From assembly GCA_013695355.1 (NCBI GenBank), contig JACDAQ010000046.1:1-64000 (forward strand): 64,000 nt of DNA. The letters are read 5' to 3'. Origin of the DNA: Candidatus Protochlamydia sp. Its GTDB lineage: Bacteria > Chlamydiota > Chlamydiia > Chlamydiales > Parachlamydiaceae. The translations under genes and the position numbers were made by a program. The notes below the pieces were generated by a model. The model saw only the letters and a list, made by a program, of their open reading frames with translations. It searched no databases and had not been told where the DNA came from. How positions within the stretch are numbered: the first letter of the stretch is position 1; the number at the start of each line of letters is the position of its first letter. Positions 45,703 to 54,838 of the stretch are shown in pieces.

Positions 45703-46143
45703 ATGAAAGTCGATTTTTCCAAAGTAGAAAATATTTTATCTGATACTTTGCGCAAAATTTTTATCGATCGCCTTTCCGAATTGGCAATTATAGCAAATCT
45801 CATTCAAACCTCTTCCCAAAGCTACGACCCTAAACTGATGGATGAAGTCGCCGCCAGCTTTCAAAAAGAATTAAGTAAATTGAAAAGGAAGGATAAAAAA
45901 ATATATGATAAGCTAGGGCTGTCGGATGCGGATGAAGAACGCTTTAAACTTTCTCCAAGCCAATTTTCGCAGGAAGACTGGATCCTCCTAAAGGAATTGA
46001 AGATGAGGATTGATGATTTGAAGCGTCAGCTCCAGGGAGACGACCTGCCAAACCTAGAACATGAACAACAAGTAGAACATGAGCGCAAACGGCACGTCTA
46101 TAAAAGATTTAACATTCGGGACGGTTGGATCCCTTTGCACTAG
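45703..46143 (+). CDS. Conserved hypothetical protein
   Basis: This is a 146-residue cytoplasmic protein, largely helical and charged. The N-terminal half predicts a helix pair (ENILSDTLRKIFIDRLSELAI), a central lysine-rich segment (KELSKLKRKDKKIYDKLGL) follows, and the C-terminal half is a coiled-coil (EELKMRIDDLKRQL) with a GWIPLH end. AAGGAAATTAAT precedes the ATG. Its place between the SUI1 protein and rpmB hints at a translation-related role, which is only contextual. Confidence 0.65.
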   Translation: MKVDFSKVENILSDTLRKIFIDRLSELAIIANLIQTSSQSYDPKLMDEVAASFQKELSKLKRKDKKIYDKLGLSDADEERFKLSPSQFSQEDWILLKELKMRIDDLKRQLQGDDLPNLEHEQQVEHERKRHVYKRFNIRDGWIPLH

Positions 46144-46248
46144 TATACTGCAAAACTTTATCACATTACGCAGTATATTCTTCTTGTCTATTTACCAATT
46201 TTTTGCTATAGTCTCATTTTCATTTTGTCGATTGCTATTGGAGAAATT

Positions 46249-46524
46249 ATGTCAAAAGTATGTCAAGTGACTGGTAAGAGACCAGCTACAGGTTACAAAT
46301 ACGCGATTCGCGGTATTGCTAAGAAAAAGAAAGGGATCGGTCTTAAAGTGACTGGTAAAACGAAACGTCGTTTTCAACCAAATCTTGTTAAAAAAAGAAT
46401 TTGGTTTGCAGACGAAAACCGTTTTATCACATTAAAGCTTGCCACTTCTGCTCTTAGAACGATTGATCGGCTTGGCGTGAGTGCCGTCGTCCGGGCAATG
46501 CGTGCTCGAGGCGATAAAGTCTAG
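46249..46524 (+). CDS. rpmB: 50S ribosomal protein L28
   Basis: This is a 91-residue protein starting MSKVCQVTGKRP, the usual bL28 N-terminus, with NLVKKRIWFADENRFITLKLATSALRTIDR. GGAG lies 5 bases before the ATG at 46249. A longer frame starting at 46225 is rejected because it adds eight unrelated residues. The Cys4 Zn-binding set of some L28 proteins is not complete here. A terminator-like hairpin follows. Confidence 0.96.
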   Translation: MSKVCQVTGKRPATGYKYAIRGIAKKKKGIGLKVTGKTKRRFQPNLVKKRIWFADENRFITLKLATSALRTIDRLGVSAVVRAMRARGDKV

Positions 46525-46531
46525 ATCATTT

Positions 46532-46563
46532 ATGGCCTTGTACCCTACAAGGCCATCCTTTTC
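46532..46563 (+). terminator. Terminator after rpmB
   Basis: An 11-bp stem (46532-46542 with 46546-46556) with a CCC loop is followed by CCTTTTCC. The T-run is short but the stem is strong. Confidence 0.55.
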
Positions 46564-46579
46564 CAAGGACATTTCAAAA

Positions 46580-47032
46580 CTAAGTTTTTGAAATTTTTAA
46601 AAAACAAGGAAGATCAAACCTTTCTTTTGAATAATCAAATTCATAACTTTGAATTCTTTGATTAGAGCCTTTTCCTTGATACTTATAAGCGTCATAGATA
46701 AGTTGACCATTTACAGTTAGCTGGAACAAAGCTTTAATTTCTACAGATTTACTTCTATGAAATTCATTATAGTTTGAAATGGTTAGTTTTTGCCATTTTT
46801 TTGAAGCAATCTCAATTCCACTATTAGCTTTTGTAATTTGCCCTTGTTTACCAATATTGGCAGCAATCCGATAGTATTCGTCCATATATGAAAATGAAAA
46901 ATCTACTTTAATCTTTTCGTCCGTATCATTATATATTGAAACGAAATGTTGTGAATTTTGTTCCATCTGAAAGTCTGCATCTTCACAGCTATTCAAAACA
47001 TAACTGGGTTGCACAATATTTGTATTAATCAT
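46580..47032 (-). CDS. Hypothetical protein
   Basis: This is a 150-residue protein of no recognised family. It is polar and probably beta-rich, with alternating patterns such as HFVSIYNDTDEKIKVDFSFSYMDEYYRIAANIG and VEIKALFQLTVNGQLIYDAYKY. There is no signal peptide or transmembrane segment. AAAGGAAT lies 6 bases before the ATG, which supports translation. It is more A+T-rich than the adjacent conserved genes and may be an accessory insertion between rpmB and metG. Confidence 0.6.
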   Translation of the reverse strand: MINTNIVQPSYVLNSCEDADFQMEQNSQHFVSIYNDTDEKIKVDFSFSYMDEYYRIAANIGKQGQITKANSGIEIASKKWQKLTISNYNEFHRSKSVEIKALFQLTVNGQLIYDAYKYQGKGSNQRIQSYEFDYSKERFDLPCFLKISKT

Positions 47033-47172
47033 ATTTATTCCTTTAATTAAGTTAATATCCTTTGTCTAGGCTTAATTAATATGATCTAAAATCGAATTAT
47101 ATTCAATAATTAAAGCAATGGAAGAATATAGCTCATTTATTAACGAATTAATGACAACCATTTTTCAATCTT

Positions 47173-49236
47173 TTATGAGACCATGCTACCTGAATTTGCA
47201 TGTCCAACTGAAAGAAGTTCTAAGCTCCCCCCCTGCTTGGCAGCCAGAAGCATACCTTGACTTGCCACACCCATTAAAACTGCTGGCTTGAGGTTAGCTA
47301 CAACCACTACTTTCCGCCCAATCAGGGCTTCGGGAGTTTCAAATTCTCCAATTCCCGCGACAATTGTTCTTTCTTCCAGTCCAATATCAACCAGGAGCTC
47401 GATCAACTTTTTACTTTTCTTTACCCGCTCGGCCTTCAAAATTGTGCCTATGCGCAAGTCGATTTTCTGAAAAGCTTCAATATCGATCATCTCTTTAAAG
47501 GGAGGGATGGCTACAGCTGATTCTTCTTTGACCTCTTTTACCTTTTGAAATGAGAGTGATAATTCCTTCAACTTTTGAATTTCCTGCTCAATGGTCTCGT
47601 CCTCAATTTTTTGGAACAAAACTTTTGGGGTTAAAATTTTCTGCCCCGCAGGCACATCATCTGTTTTCAGCCCATTCCAGTTAAATTGATCTAAATTTTC
47701 TGAATAGCCCAATAAATGCCAAAGTTGATTTGCGGTGGCAGGTATTATAGGAAAGGAAATAAGGGCCAGGGATTTTAAGCATACCGTACAGCACGCAAGT
47801 GTTGTTCTCATCCGTTCCCGGCTGACTTCTTCCTTTGCATCTTGCCAGGGTTTTTTGCTATCAAAATAAATATTTCCTGCCTGGGCTAGCTCCATGACAA
47901 TCTGACTGGCCCGCCGGACTTTAAAGTTTGCATAACTGAGAGCTGCCTGGTCGACTAAAACCTGGATTTGCTTTAAAAATTCCCTATCCTGTTCTTCCAA
48001 AGGCCCAAAGTCTGGAATGGACCCATCGCATCTGGTTTGAATAAAAACAAGGATACGGTTGGCTAGATTGCCATATTTTCCTAATAAGTCGCTATTACAG
48101 CGCGCCTGGAAGTCCTTCCAGTTGAATTCGCTGTCCGACGTTTCAGGCGCATTAGAAGCAATAGCATAACGAATTTGGTCGGTAGTAAATTTTTTAAAAA
48201 AATCATCCAGGTCAATGTACCAGCCATCAGACTTGCTAAATTGCCTTCCTTCGAGGTTATAGAATTCATTCGCGGACAACTCATCCACCAGCTTATAGGG
48301 CTGGTTCTGCCCCATTATCATAGCGGGAAAAATTGAAGCATGAAAAGGTATGTTGTCCTTACCCATAAAATTAATTAGTTTTGTCTCTGGATCTAGCCAG
48401 AAATCCTTCCAACGTTCAGGCTCCCCTTTTAGTAAAGCCCATTCTTTTGTCGCAGAAATATAGCCGATGGGTGCATCAAACCAAACGTAAAGGACCTTCC
48501 CTTCGGAATCAGGCAGCGGAACAGGTATTCCCCAATTGATATCCCTGGTAATGGCCCTGGCGTGAAGATTACCAATGTAGCCTTTGATGAAATTTGTGAC
48601 ATTAGGCTTCCAGTTTTTGGAAGCCACCCATTCGGTCAGACGCTCTTTGAATTTTTCAAGCAATAAGAACCAATGCTTGGTCGGGCGGTGCTCAAGTGGA
48701 GCATTAGTGAGCTTAGAACGGGGATTTTTTAAAGCAGTTGATTCATAACTTGATCCGCAGCGGGGGCATTCATCCCCTCGGGCATTTTCAAAGCTGCAGT
48801 TAGGACATGTCCCGACCACATAACGGTCGGCTAAAAATTTTTGATCTGCCTGGGAATAGAGCTGATCGGTAATACGCTCTTCGATATAGCCATTTTGAAG
48901 CAGATCATTAAAGAACTGATGCGTAGTTTCAATATGCCCTTCCCATGTCGTTCTTGAATAGTGATCAAAGGAGATGTCGAGCTGCTTAAAAAATTCCTGG
49001 ATAACGCCATGATAAAGATCGACATGTTCTTTAGGCGTTCGTCCGGCTAGTTCAGCATTTAAAGTGATCGGTATTCCATACTCATCCGATCCACAGATAT
49101 AAAGGACCTCATTTTTTTGAAGGCGCTGGAAACGGGCATAGCAATCTGCAGGGAGATAGGCTCCGGCGATATGTCCAAAATGAAGCGGTCCATTAGCATA
49201 AGGGAGAGCGGATGTGATCAATACTTTTTTTTTCAT
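47173..49236 (-). CDS. metG: Methionyl-tRNA synthetase
   Basis: This is a 687-residue class I synthetase. HIGH-type motif HFGH follows SALPYANGPL. The Zn knuckle is CPNC...CPRC, and the KMSKS equivalent reads FSKS in QFSKSDGWYI. The C-terminal tRNA-binding (Arc1p/EMAP-like) domain IDLRIGTILKAERV...GMLLAA is present. An upstream TTG at 49266 would add ten residues, but the ATG at 49236 gives the usual MKKKVLITSALPYANG. It is the start of the conserved chlamydial block metG-gmk. Confidence 0.96.
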   Translation of the reverse strand: MKKKVLITSALPYANGPLHFGHIAGAYLPADCYARFQRLQKNEVLYICGSDEYGIPITLNAELAGRTPKEHVDLYHGVIQEFFKQLDISFDHYSRTTWEGHIETTHQFFNDLLQNGYIEERITDQLYSQADQKFLADRYVVGTCPNCSFENARGDECPRCGSSYESTALKNPRSKLTNAPLEHRPTKHWFLLLEKFKERLTEWVASKNWKPNVTNFIKGYIGNLHARAITRDINWGIPVPLPDSEGKVLYVWFDAPIGYISATKEWALLKGEPERWKDFWLDPETKLINFMGKDNIPFHASIFPAMIMGQNQPYKLVDELSANEFYNLEGRQFSKSDGWYIDLDDFFKKFTTDQIRYAIASNAPETSDSEFNWKDFQARCNSDLLGKYGNLANRILVFIQTRCDGSIPDFGPLEEQDREFLKQIQVLVDQAALSYANFKVRRASQIVMELAQAGNIYFDSKKPWQDAKEEVSRERMRTTLACCTVCLKSLALISFPIIPATANQLWHLLGYSENLDQFNWNGLKTDDVPAGQKILTPKVLFQKIEDETIEQEIQKLKELSLSFQKVKEVKEESAVAIPPFKEMIDIEAFQKIDLRIGTILKAERVKKSKKLIELLVDIGLEERTIVAGIGEFETPEALIGRKVVVVANLKPAVLMGVASQGMLLAAKQGGSLELLSVGHANSGSMVS

Positions 49237-49243
49237 AAAATTT

Positions 49244-49837
49244 TTATCTGACGGGTTTTTGAACAATCAAAACTTCGAGATCGGTTGCAGGCACAACCAT
49301 CCAGCCTAATAATACTTTTGTTTCAATATCAACATAAAGGGGGCCGGGTTTGGTATAAGCATATTCTGGCTCAATACCGCGGGGAGAAGGGGTGGGGCTA
49401 GACGATTCTGTCTGATACCCTTCCATCGAATCATGAGCATCACGGATAGCTTGCTGCTGGTCTTTATTTAAACTTCCCCAGGAAACGTAGGATCCTGGAT
49501 ATCTTTTTTGTAAAAAAGTCCAGTCGACCTTTACAGTATCCAGCCAAGTAACGCAGTTTGTAAAAATCCGCCCTGTCTCTCGACAGTAGGCCGCCCGACT
49601 TAATTTGAATATGCGGTTGTCATACTGCTTAAATTCAAATAAAAAGAGTAGTACGCGCTCAGCCGCAAAATAGGTCAGGTCGGTGGCGCGCCGCAGGGGG
49701 ATGCCTGTATAAGGGCTTACACCCATTTCACGGCCAGACATCCACCAGCCAAACCAAAAAACAAAGAATAGGATTGCAAAAGCCAACAAAATCCCCAGAG
49801 AAAACATAACGACAAGGCCTGCTGACGGTTCAATCAT
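49244..49837 (-). CDS. Conserved membrane-anchored hypothetical protein
   Basis: This is a 197-residue protein with a single N-terminal transmembrane helix (GLVVMFSLGILLAFAILFFVFWFGWWM) and a soluble C-terminal part containing REMGVSPYTGIPLRRATDL and a conserved-looking FTNCVTWLDTVKVDW. No enzymatic motif is seen. It lies 7 bases from metG and 15 bases from the omega-like gene on the same strand, so it is probably part of that operon. A chlamydia-specific protein is plausible. Confidence 0.72.
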   Translation of the reverse strand: MIEPSAGLVVMFSLGILLAFAILFFVFWFGWWMSGREMGVSPYTGIPLRRATDLTYFAAERVLLFLFEFKQYDNRIFKLSRAAYCRETGRIFTNCVTWLDTVKVDWTFLQKRYPGSYVSWGSLNKDQQQAIRDAHDSMEGYQTESSSPTPSPRGIEPEYAYTKPGPLYVDIETKVLLGWMVVPATDLEVLIVQKPVR

Positions 49838-49852
49838 ATTTTAATCTCTGTT

Positions 49853-50182
49853 TTATTCCCCAAACAGGACAGCTGCTGCCCGATGTTTTCTTTTTTCTTC
49901 TTTTTCTTCTCGTAAAAGGTCTGCCATCATTTTATTTGTCTCGATATCAGGAGCTTTTACAACACCCTCTTTAATTTCATCAAAGTGATCTTTTCCTTCA
50001 TTAATCTCTTCGAGGATCAACATAGCCTTGTTTTGAATATCTGACTTCACTCGGGATTCTCGGCCGGTCTTAATCATATTTTCAGCCAGCTGAATGGCAT
50101 AGTTGACCAATTCAAAATTATTTTTAAATTTCTTTGAAAGGGCTTCATTGGTAAACTTATCTTTTTTATCTTTTTTTTCCAC
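49853..50182 (-). CDS. rpoZ: RNA polymerase omega subunit (RpoZ-like)
   Basis: This is a 109-residue protein. LSKKFKNNFELVNYAIQLAENM and QNKAMLILEEINEG line up with omega's NRFDLVLVAARRARQ and NDKTTVIALREIEEG without gaps of note, and the gene directly follows gmk, the classic gmk-rpoZ order. The charged tail (REEKEEKRKHRAAAVLFGE) is a variable region. It uses a GTG start with AAGGAG 10 bases upstream. I recall the Chlamydia trachomatis counterpart, CT031, being labelled hypothetical. Confidence 0.75.
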   Translation of the reverse strand: MEKKDKKDKFTNEALSKKFKNNFELVNYAIQLAENMIKTGRESRVKSDIQNKAMLILEEINEGKDHFDEIKEGVVKAPDIETNKMMADLLREEKEEKRKHRAAAVLFGE

Positions 50183-50204
50183 TTACTTTACTCCTTATAT
50201 CCAT

Positions 50205-50804
50205 TTAAGAACGATGGCACTCAGCAATTAAAATGCTTTTTAATACCTGATAAGCAATGGCCAGGTCATCATTTGTAATTTGATAATCATAATGCTGGGC
50301 GGCCTCAAGCTCTTGTGCTGCCCACGCCAACCTCTTCTCTACCATTTCCGTTGTTTCAGTTTGTCTTTTGATCAGGCGGTGTTTTAGGGCTTCCAAAGAG
50401 GGAGGTCGAATAAAAACATAGACTGCATTAATTGAATTTTTTAATTGCATAGCCCCTTGGGTATCGATCACTAAAAAGACATGATAACCTTGATTTATCC
50501 GCTCTTCAACCCATTGGCGGGAGGAACCATAAGATACGTTGTAAAGCTTCACCGATTCAAGAAATTCTCCGGCAGCCTGTTTTCGCGCAAACTCAGGTTC
50601 ACTAACAAAATGATAATGCACTCCCTCAATTTCCCCTTCTCTTGGCGCTCTTGTGGTGTAAGAAACGTTTGCAAGCACCGTGGGAAATTCCTTGACAAGC
50701 ATATCGACAAGAGTGGTTTTACCAGTGCCAGCAGGAGCGCTAAGGATAAAAACAAGCCCTTTTTCATGTGTACCTAAAAGAGGCCCCCCCTTTTTATTCA
50801 ACAT
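50205..50804 (-). CDS. gmk: Guanylate kinase
   Basis: This 199-residue enzyme phosphorylates GMP to GDP. It has P-loop SAPAGTGKTTLV (22-33), SYTTRAPREGEIEGVHYHFVS (GMP site), FLVIDTQGAMQLK and FIRPPSLEALKHRL, all usual. Its start overlaps the 3' end of yicC by 11 bases, giving the common yicC-gmk-rpoZ order. Confidence 0.96.
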   Translation of the reverse strand: MLNKKGGPLLGTHEKGLVFILSAPAGTGKTTLVDMLVKEFPTVLANVSYTTRAPREGEIEGVHYHFVSEPEFARKQAAGEFLESVKLYNVSYGSSRQWVEERINQGYHVFLVIDTQGAMQLKNSINAVYVFIRPPSLEALKHRLIKRQTETTEMVEKRLAWAAQELEAAQHYDYQITNDDLAIAYQVLKSILIAECHRS

Positions 50805-51675
50805 TCTGGATTTGCTCTTTTATTTTTTCTAGTTCAGCCTTAATTGCTATTACCAGACTTGAAATTTCCACATCGGAAGATTTACTGCCAACCGTGTTTA
50901 CCTCTCTTCCGAGCTCCTGCAAAATAAACTCCAGCGTCTTACCAACAGCCGAGTCTACAGCCTGTACAATTTCTTCAAAACGGGTCAAATGGCAATAAAA
51001 ACGGATAATCTCTTCTGTGATGTCAATTTTTTCAGCAAATAAGGCCACTTCACGCAAAATACGTTCTTCATGCTCGACATGCTCAGGCATCAATTCTTCT
51101 AAGCGGGCCAAGAGTTTCTCTCGGTACTTTCTAGTCGCATCGGGTGTTCGTTTCTCAATCAAGCTCATCGATTGCCGTACTTTCATCAAACGATTCAATA
51201 TATCCGACTGTAAATGGCTCCCTTCCTGAGCTTTCATATCCAAAAAGCCCGCCAAGGCCTGATGCAATAGCCCTTTTAAAACCTGACGGTATTCTTCTTC
51301 GGCTTGCCGATTTTCTTCGAATTTAAAAAGGTCCTCCCTATTTGCAAGCAGGGTTAGATTAAATTCTTCGTTAATGTCTAACTCGCGCATTATTTCCAAC
51401 CAGGCCTGCTTAATCTGCTTGGCAAGAGCCAGATTGGGAACAACTAAAAAAGGAGCTTTGCCGTCGAAAGAGGCTGTCACTCTAAGGGAAATTTGTCCAC
51501 GTGAAATAAGGGGATAAAGCCATTTTTTTAGCTCAGGATCAAAATAACTTAACTCATGTGGAAGAGAAACATTAATCTCTAAAAACTTCCTGTTGACCGA
51601 TTGAATTTCAAGGGTAAAATGTCCCAACTCTGTATTAAGAGCAGCGCGTCCATAGGCAGTCATACTTTTTAGCAT
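50794..51675 (-). CDS. yicC: YicC/YloC-family endoribonuclease
   Basis: This is a 293-residue protein of the YicC stress-induced family, beginning MLKSMTAYGRA and ending with the characteristic GKTLEFILQELGREVNTVGSKSSD. A long central helical region (LMPEHVEHEERILREVALFAEK) is family-typical. YicC proteins are endoribonucleases affecting sRNA turnover in E. coli. No ribosome-binding site stands out. It overlaps gmk by 11 bases. Confidence 0.93.
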   Translation of the reverse strand: MLKSMTAYGRAALNTELGHFTLEIQSVNRKFLEINVSLPHELSYFDPELKKWLYPLISRGQISLRVTASFDGKAPFLVVPNLALAKQIKQAWLEIMRELDINEEFNLTLLANREDLFKFEENRQAEEEYRQVLKGLLHQALAGFLDMKAQEGSHLQSDILNRLMKVRQSMSLIEKRTPDATRKYREKLLARLEELMPEHVEHEERILREVALFAEKIDITEEIIRFYCHLTRFEEIVQAVDSAVGKTLEFILQELGREVNTVGSKSSDVEISSLVIAIKAELEKIKEQIQNVE

Positions 51676-52037
51676 GGAAAAATGTATCTCTTTTTAATAC
51701 TTTCGGCAGGACAATATACTTTTTTCACCTAAAAGCTTCCTGGAAGCCTTAAATTGAGGTAGAAACAGTCTACAAGTTAGCCTTAAAAAATTCAATCTGA
51801 ATAATATATCAATTATACTAAAATTTTCATTTATGTCAATAAACTATCCTCAACCCAAAAAATCAATTGATTATTTCCACGTCTGCTTGTTTGCTGAAAA
51901 ACTTAAGAGAATGAAGATTTTTTCCAATGCCAAATTTCTCTTTCATTATATGACCAACTTTATTTAGAGGTGGCTTGAAATTGCCTTTTGACAATAGACA
52001 AACTTCCATTTATATTGAGGTAAAAATAAGGCTAAGT
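51676..52037. other. Intergenic region between divergent yicC and mnmH
   Basis: No gene is seen. It should contain the promoters of both divergent units. A TTG-started frame from 51975 is in phase with mnmH but looks non-coding before 52038. Confidence 0.4.
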
Positions 52038-53054
52038 ATGCAGCAAACTGTTCCGTTGATCGAATTTCTAAAAGGGCCCGGTCCTATTTTGGATGTGAGG
52101 AGCCTCTCCGAATTCAATCAGGGGAATATTCCAGGGTCCATTTCTTTTCCGCTCTTCAATGATTGCGAGCGGACAGAAATAGGCACCACTTATAAGAAAA
52201 GAAGCCGACAAGAGGCTGTAGAATTAGGGCTCCATTTATTAGAGCCAAAAATAGAAGCTTTAGCAGATCAGGCAGCCGCTCTTTCAACTAACCATAGCCG
52301 GATCCTCTGCTGGCGCGGAGGTATGCGCAGCGGATTTACCGCCCGCTTATTGGAACTCCTAGGACAGTGCACTTATACTTTGCAGGGTGGCTACAAAGCC
52401 TATCGTCGCTGGGCGCTGCATCGCCTTGGGCCTGCCTTAACAACTCATCCTCTCAGGCTATTTATCCTGGGGGGGTTGACCGGAAGCGGCAAAACGGCTG
52501 CATTGCAGGCTTTGCAAAAGAGTGGCGAACAGGTGATCGACCTGGAGTCGCTGGCCGGTCATCGGGGGAGTGTTTTTGGAGGAATCGGGCTTTCCCCTCA
52601 GCCAACGCAGGAACAATTTGAGAACAGCCTGGCCTTTCAATTGGAAAATTTTGACTGCGCAAAACCTGTTTGGCTGGAAGATGAAAGCCGTCTGATCGGC
52701 AGCTGCCATTTGCCCCACTCCCTTTACCAATGCATGCTTCAATCCCCTCTTTTTTTGCTGGAATGTCCGCACGAAGAAAGGATGAAAAATCTATTGGCTC
52801 AATATGGGCAGGCGAGAAAAGAAACGCTTCTCGAAGCCACGCGACGCATTGGTAAAAGATTAGGCAGCCAGCGCACGAAGCTTACAGAAGAATTATTTAT
52901 GCAGGGGAAAACCAGAGAGGCCTTTGAGCAGCTTCTTTATTATTACGATAAAACGTATCAGCATCAGCTTTCCCAACGCTCGACAATTCATCCTTTTCCA
53001 GTAAAGGGAACGTTTGACCTGGGCCAATTGAGAAAACGAGTGATTGAAGGCTAA
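52038..53054 (+). CDS. mnmH: tRNA 2-selenouridine/geranyl-2-thiouridine synthase
   Basis: This is a 338-residue protein. An N-terminal rhodanese domain with the catalytic CWRGGMRS motif is followed by a P-loop domain with [14 protein letters not shown]. It modifies the wobble 2-thiouridine of tRNAs, either by replacing S with Se or by geranylation. The ATG at 52038 has AAGG 8 bases upstream. Its 3' end overlaps rnhB tail to tail by 4 bases. Selenophosphate synthetase is not in the window, so selenium use is unproven. Confidence 0.93.
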   Translation: MQQTVPLIEFLKGPGPILDVRSLSEFNQGNIPGSISFPLFNDCERTEIGTTYKKRSRQEAVELGLHLLEPKIEALADQAAALSTNHSRILCWRGGMRSGFTARLLELLGQCTYTLQGGYKAYRRWALHRLGPALTTHPLRLFILGGLTGSGKTAALQALQKSGEQVIDLESLAGHRGSVFGGIGLSPQPTQEQFENSLAFQLENFDCAKPVWLEDESRLIGSCHLPHSLYQCMLQSPLFLLECPHEERMKNLLAQYGQARKETLLEATRRIGKRLGSQRTKLTEELFMQGKTREAFEQLLYYYDKTYQHQLSQRSTIHPFPVKGTFDLGQLRKRVIEG

Positions 53055-53701
53055 GCAACCATCGTTTTGACCGGCTCAAAAGATTTGCGGTGCTTAGGGC
53101 AAGGGCCATGTAACTGAAGAGCAGTTAGATGCTGCGGCGTTGCATACCCTTTATGCTGCTTAAAACCATATAGCGGCCATTGGTCATCATAGGCACGCAA
53201 GAGGCGATCACGGGTGACTTTTGCAATAATTGAGGCTGCAGCGATTGATTGCGAAAGCTGGTCCCCTTTAATAACTTTCTGAAAGGGTATGTCCTGTAAA
53301 AGAGGCATCCCGTCGACTAAAAGAAGATCAGGAAGAACGCACAGTTGCTTTAAAGCTTGCAGCATCGCTTGGATGGTAGCCTGGTAAATATTTATCCGGT
53401 CTATTTCTTCTGGTTCGATAATGCCCACTCCAAAATGAACCCCTGGCTCATTTGTTAGACGGACAAATAATTGTTCACGCAAAAGGGGTGTAAGTTTTTT
53501 ACTGTCATCAACTTGCGGGATGAGCAGTCCTGGAGGCAAAACACAGATAGCTGCAACCACAGGCCCTGCCAGAGGCCCTCTGCCTGCTTCATCAATGCCG
53601 GCTATGCAACGGTAACCTTTGGCATAGGCCTCGTGTTCGTAACTCATCATGGACTCCAAGCGAACGCGTTCGCTTTCTTCTATCGCAATAGTGATTGACA
53701 T
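53051..53701 (-). CDS. rnhB: Ribonuclease HII
   Basis: This 216-residue enzyme cuts RNA in RNA-DNA hybrids. It has [20 protein letters not shown] (catalytic Asp/Glu), [13 protein letters not shown] and [15 protein letters not shown], all conserved, with [15 protein letters not shown] near the end. It follows rplS in the conserved chlamydial order, though a TPR gene has been inserted between them. Confidence 0.95.
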   Translation of the reverse strand: MSITIAIEESERVRLESMMSYEHEAYAKGYRCIAGIDEAGRGPLAGPVVAAICVLPPGLLIPQVDDSKKLTPLLREQLFVRLTNEPGVHFGVGIIEPEEIDRINIYQATIQAMLQALKQLCVLPDLLLVDGMPLLQDIPFQKVIKGDQLSQSIAAASIIAKVTRDRLLRAYDDQWPLYGFKQHKGYATPQHLTALQLHGPCPKHRKSFEPVKTMVA

Positions 53702-53923
53702 AGAATACCGCTTTTGAACGAAAAAGCGATAAATCTAAACAAATTGTCAAATGATGTCAACCATCTATTTTTAAAGTAACACATTTTATAAAATTAACTT
53801 AGTTTATGCAAACTAATATAAAAATTTTATTTGATTAAATTTTAATAAATAAAATTACATTTGTTATAATTAAATTATAATAACATCTAATTCTTTTATT
53901 TTATTGTTAATAAAGAGGTGTAA

Positions 53924-53968
53924 ATGGATTCCTTATCTTCATCCCTTTCAATTTATGAATTACATTAA
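53924..53968 (+). pseudogene. Short leader ORF with a strong RBS
   Basis: AAAGAGGTG is followed by ATGGATTCC at 53924, encoding only 14 residues (MDSLSSSLSIYELH) before TAA-TGA. It is in the same frame as the TPR gene at 53996, with 10 codons between. It could be the original N-terminus of that gene cut off by a stop, or a regulatory leader peptide. Confidence 0.45.
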
Positions 53969-53995
53969 TGACCTCCAGCTTTAAAGAAAGCGCAA

Positions 53996-54571
53996 ATGAA
54001 ACAGGAAATGTTAGCCCAAGCAAACCAAACTGAAATTGATAGTTATCTTTTAGAGGCCTTTACATTTATCAATGCATCGGAAAATTATTTTGGAGAGGAG
54101 CTTTATAGGCTAATATTAAATGAATTTAAAAAATTGGACCATCTTATTCAACAAATGGATCCAAACCAGCCTGAAGCAATAGAAAATTTTTATATTTTTG
54201 ACCCCTCCATTGCGCATGAGATATTCAAGCTGGCAATTGTTAAATTTCAAGAAGAGGAAATATCTCTGGCCATTTTTGTCCTACTTACTCTCCTGAATCC
54301 TGAAAATGACGAATTTTGGTACAGGCAAGGGATTGCTGCTCAAAAAATCGAGAAATATGATTTAGCTCTAAAAGCTTACGAAGAAGCTCTCACTATTAAT
54401 CCTGATCTTATAGGTGCTAAGCTCTTTTTAGTAGAATGTTATTTAGAGAATGGGTCAATTGAAAAGGCTAAATCACAGTTTGCAGAGGCCAAACTACTGA
54501 CTGAAAACACTGGGACAGATGAAATGTGGATTTCCTTTATTAAAGAAATTGAAAACATTACCAAATGGTAA
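53996..54571 (+). CDS. SycD/LcrH-like TPR protein
   Basis: This is a 191-residue helical protein with TPR-like repeats: FKLAIVKFQEEEISLAIFVLLTLLNPENDEFWYRQGIAAQKIEKYDLALKAYEEALTINPDLIGAKLFLVECY. The FW...G.....Y..A pattern is that of SycD-type type III secretion chaperones, as in the gene at 27520. The ATG has only a weak AAAGAAAG upstream; the good ribosome-binding site lies 72 bases earlier in front of a 14-codon frame that ends in a stop. It may be an orphan chaperone or partly disabled. It lies between rnhB and rplS. Confidence 0.68.
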   Translation: MKQEMLAQANQTEIDSYLLEAFTFINASENYFGEELYRLILNEFKKLDHLIQQMDPNQPEAIENFYIFDPSIAHEIFKLAIVKFQEEEISLAIFVLLTLLNPENDEFWYRQGIAAQKIEKYDLALKAYEEALTINPDLIGAKLFLVECYLENGSIEKAKSQFAEAKLLTENTGTDEMWISFIKEIENITKW

Positions 54572-54785
54572 AAAGAAAACACCCAAGCAAAAGCAAATTG
54601 CTTTATTTTGATTTGTTTAATCTGAATAAAACTATGTAAAAATAAAAGTTAAGAAAGCTATTTATTTAAAAAAAAAAGAATTGATTAGTAGTAGAAAATA
54701 ATGAAAGCAATAATAGAAAGAATCAAAGAAGGTGATAAATAGGCCAATGGAAAAAATATAATCGTATGTTTATATATGCCAAATG

Positions 54786-54822
54786 AGCAGGATAGCAAAT
54801 GAAAAAAATTGTCTATCCTGCT
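54786..54822 (-). terminator. Hairpin after rplS, possible terminator
   Basis: A 10-bp stem (AGCAGGATAG with CTATCCTGCT, 54786-54795 with 54813-54822) and 17-base loop lies 17 bases downstream of the rplS stop. No T-run follows on the minus strand, so termination is uncertain. Confidence 0.4.
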
Positions 54823-54838
54823 TAAACGCTATTCTTAA

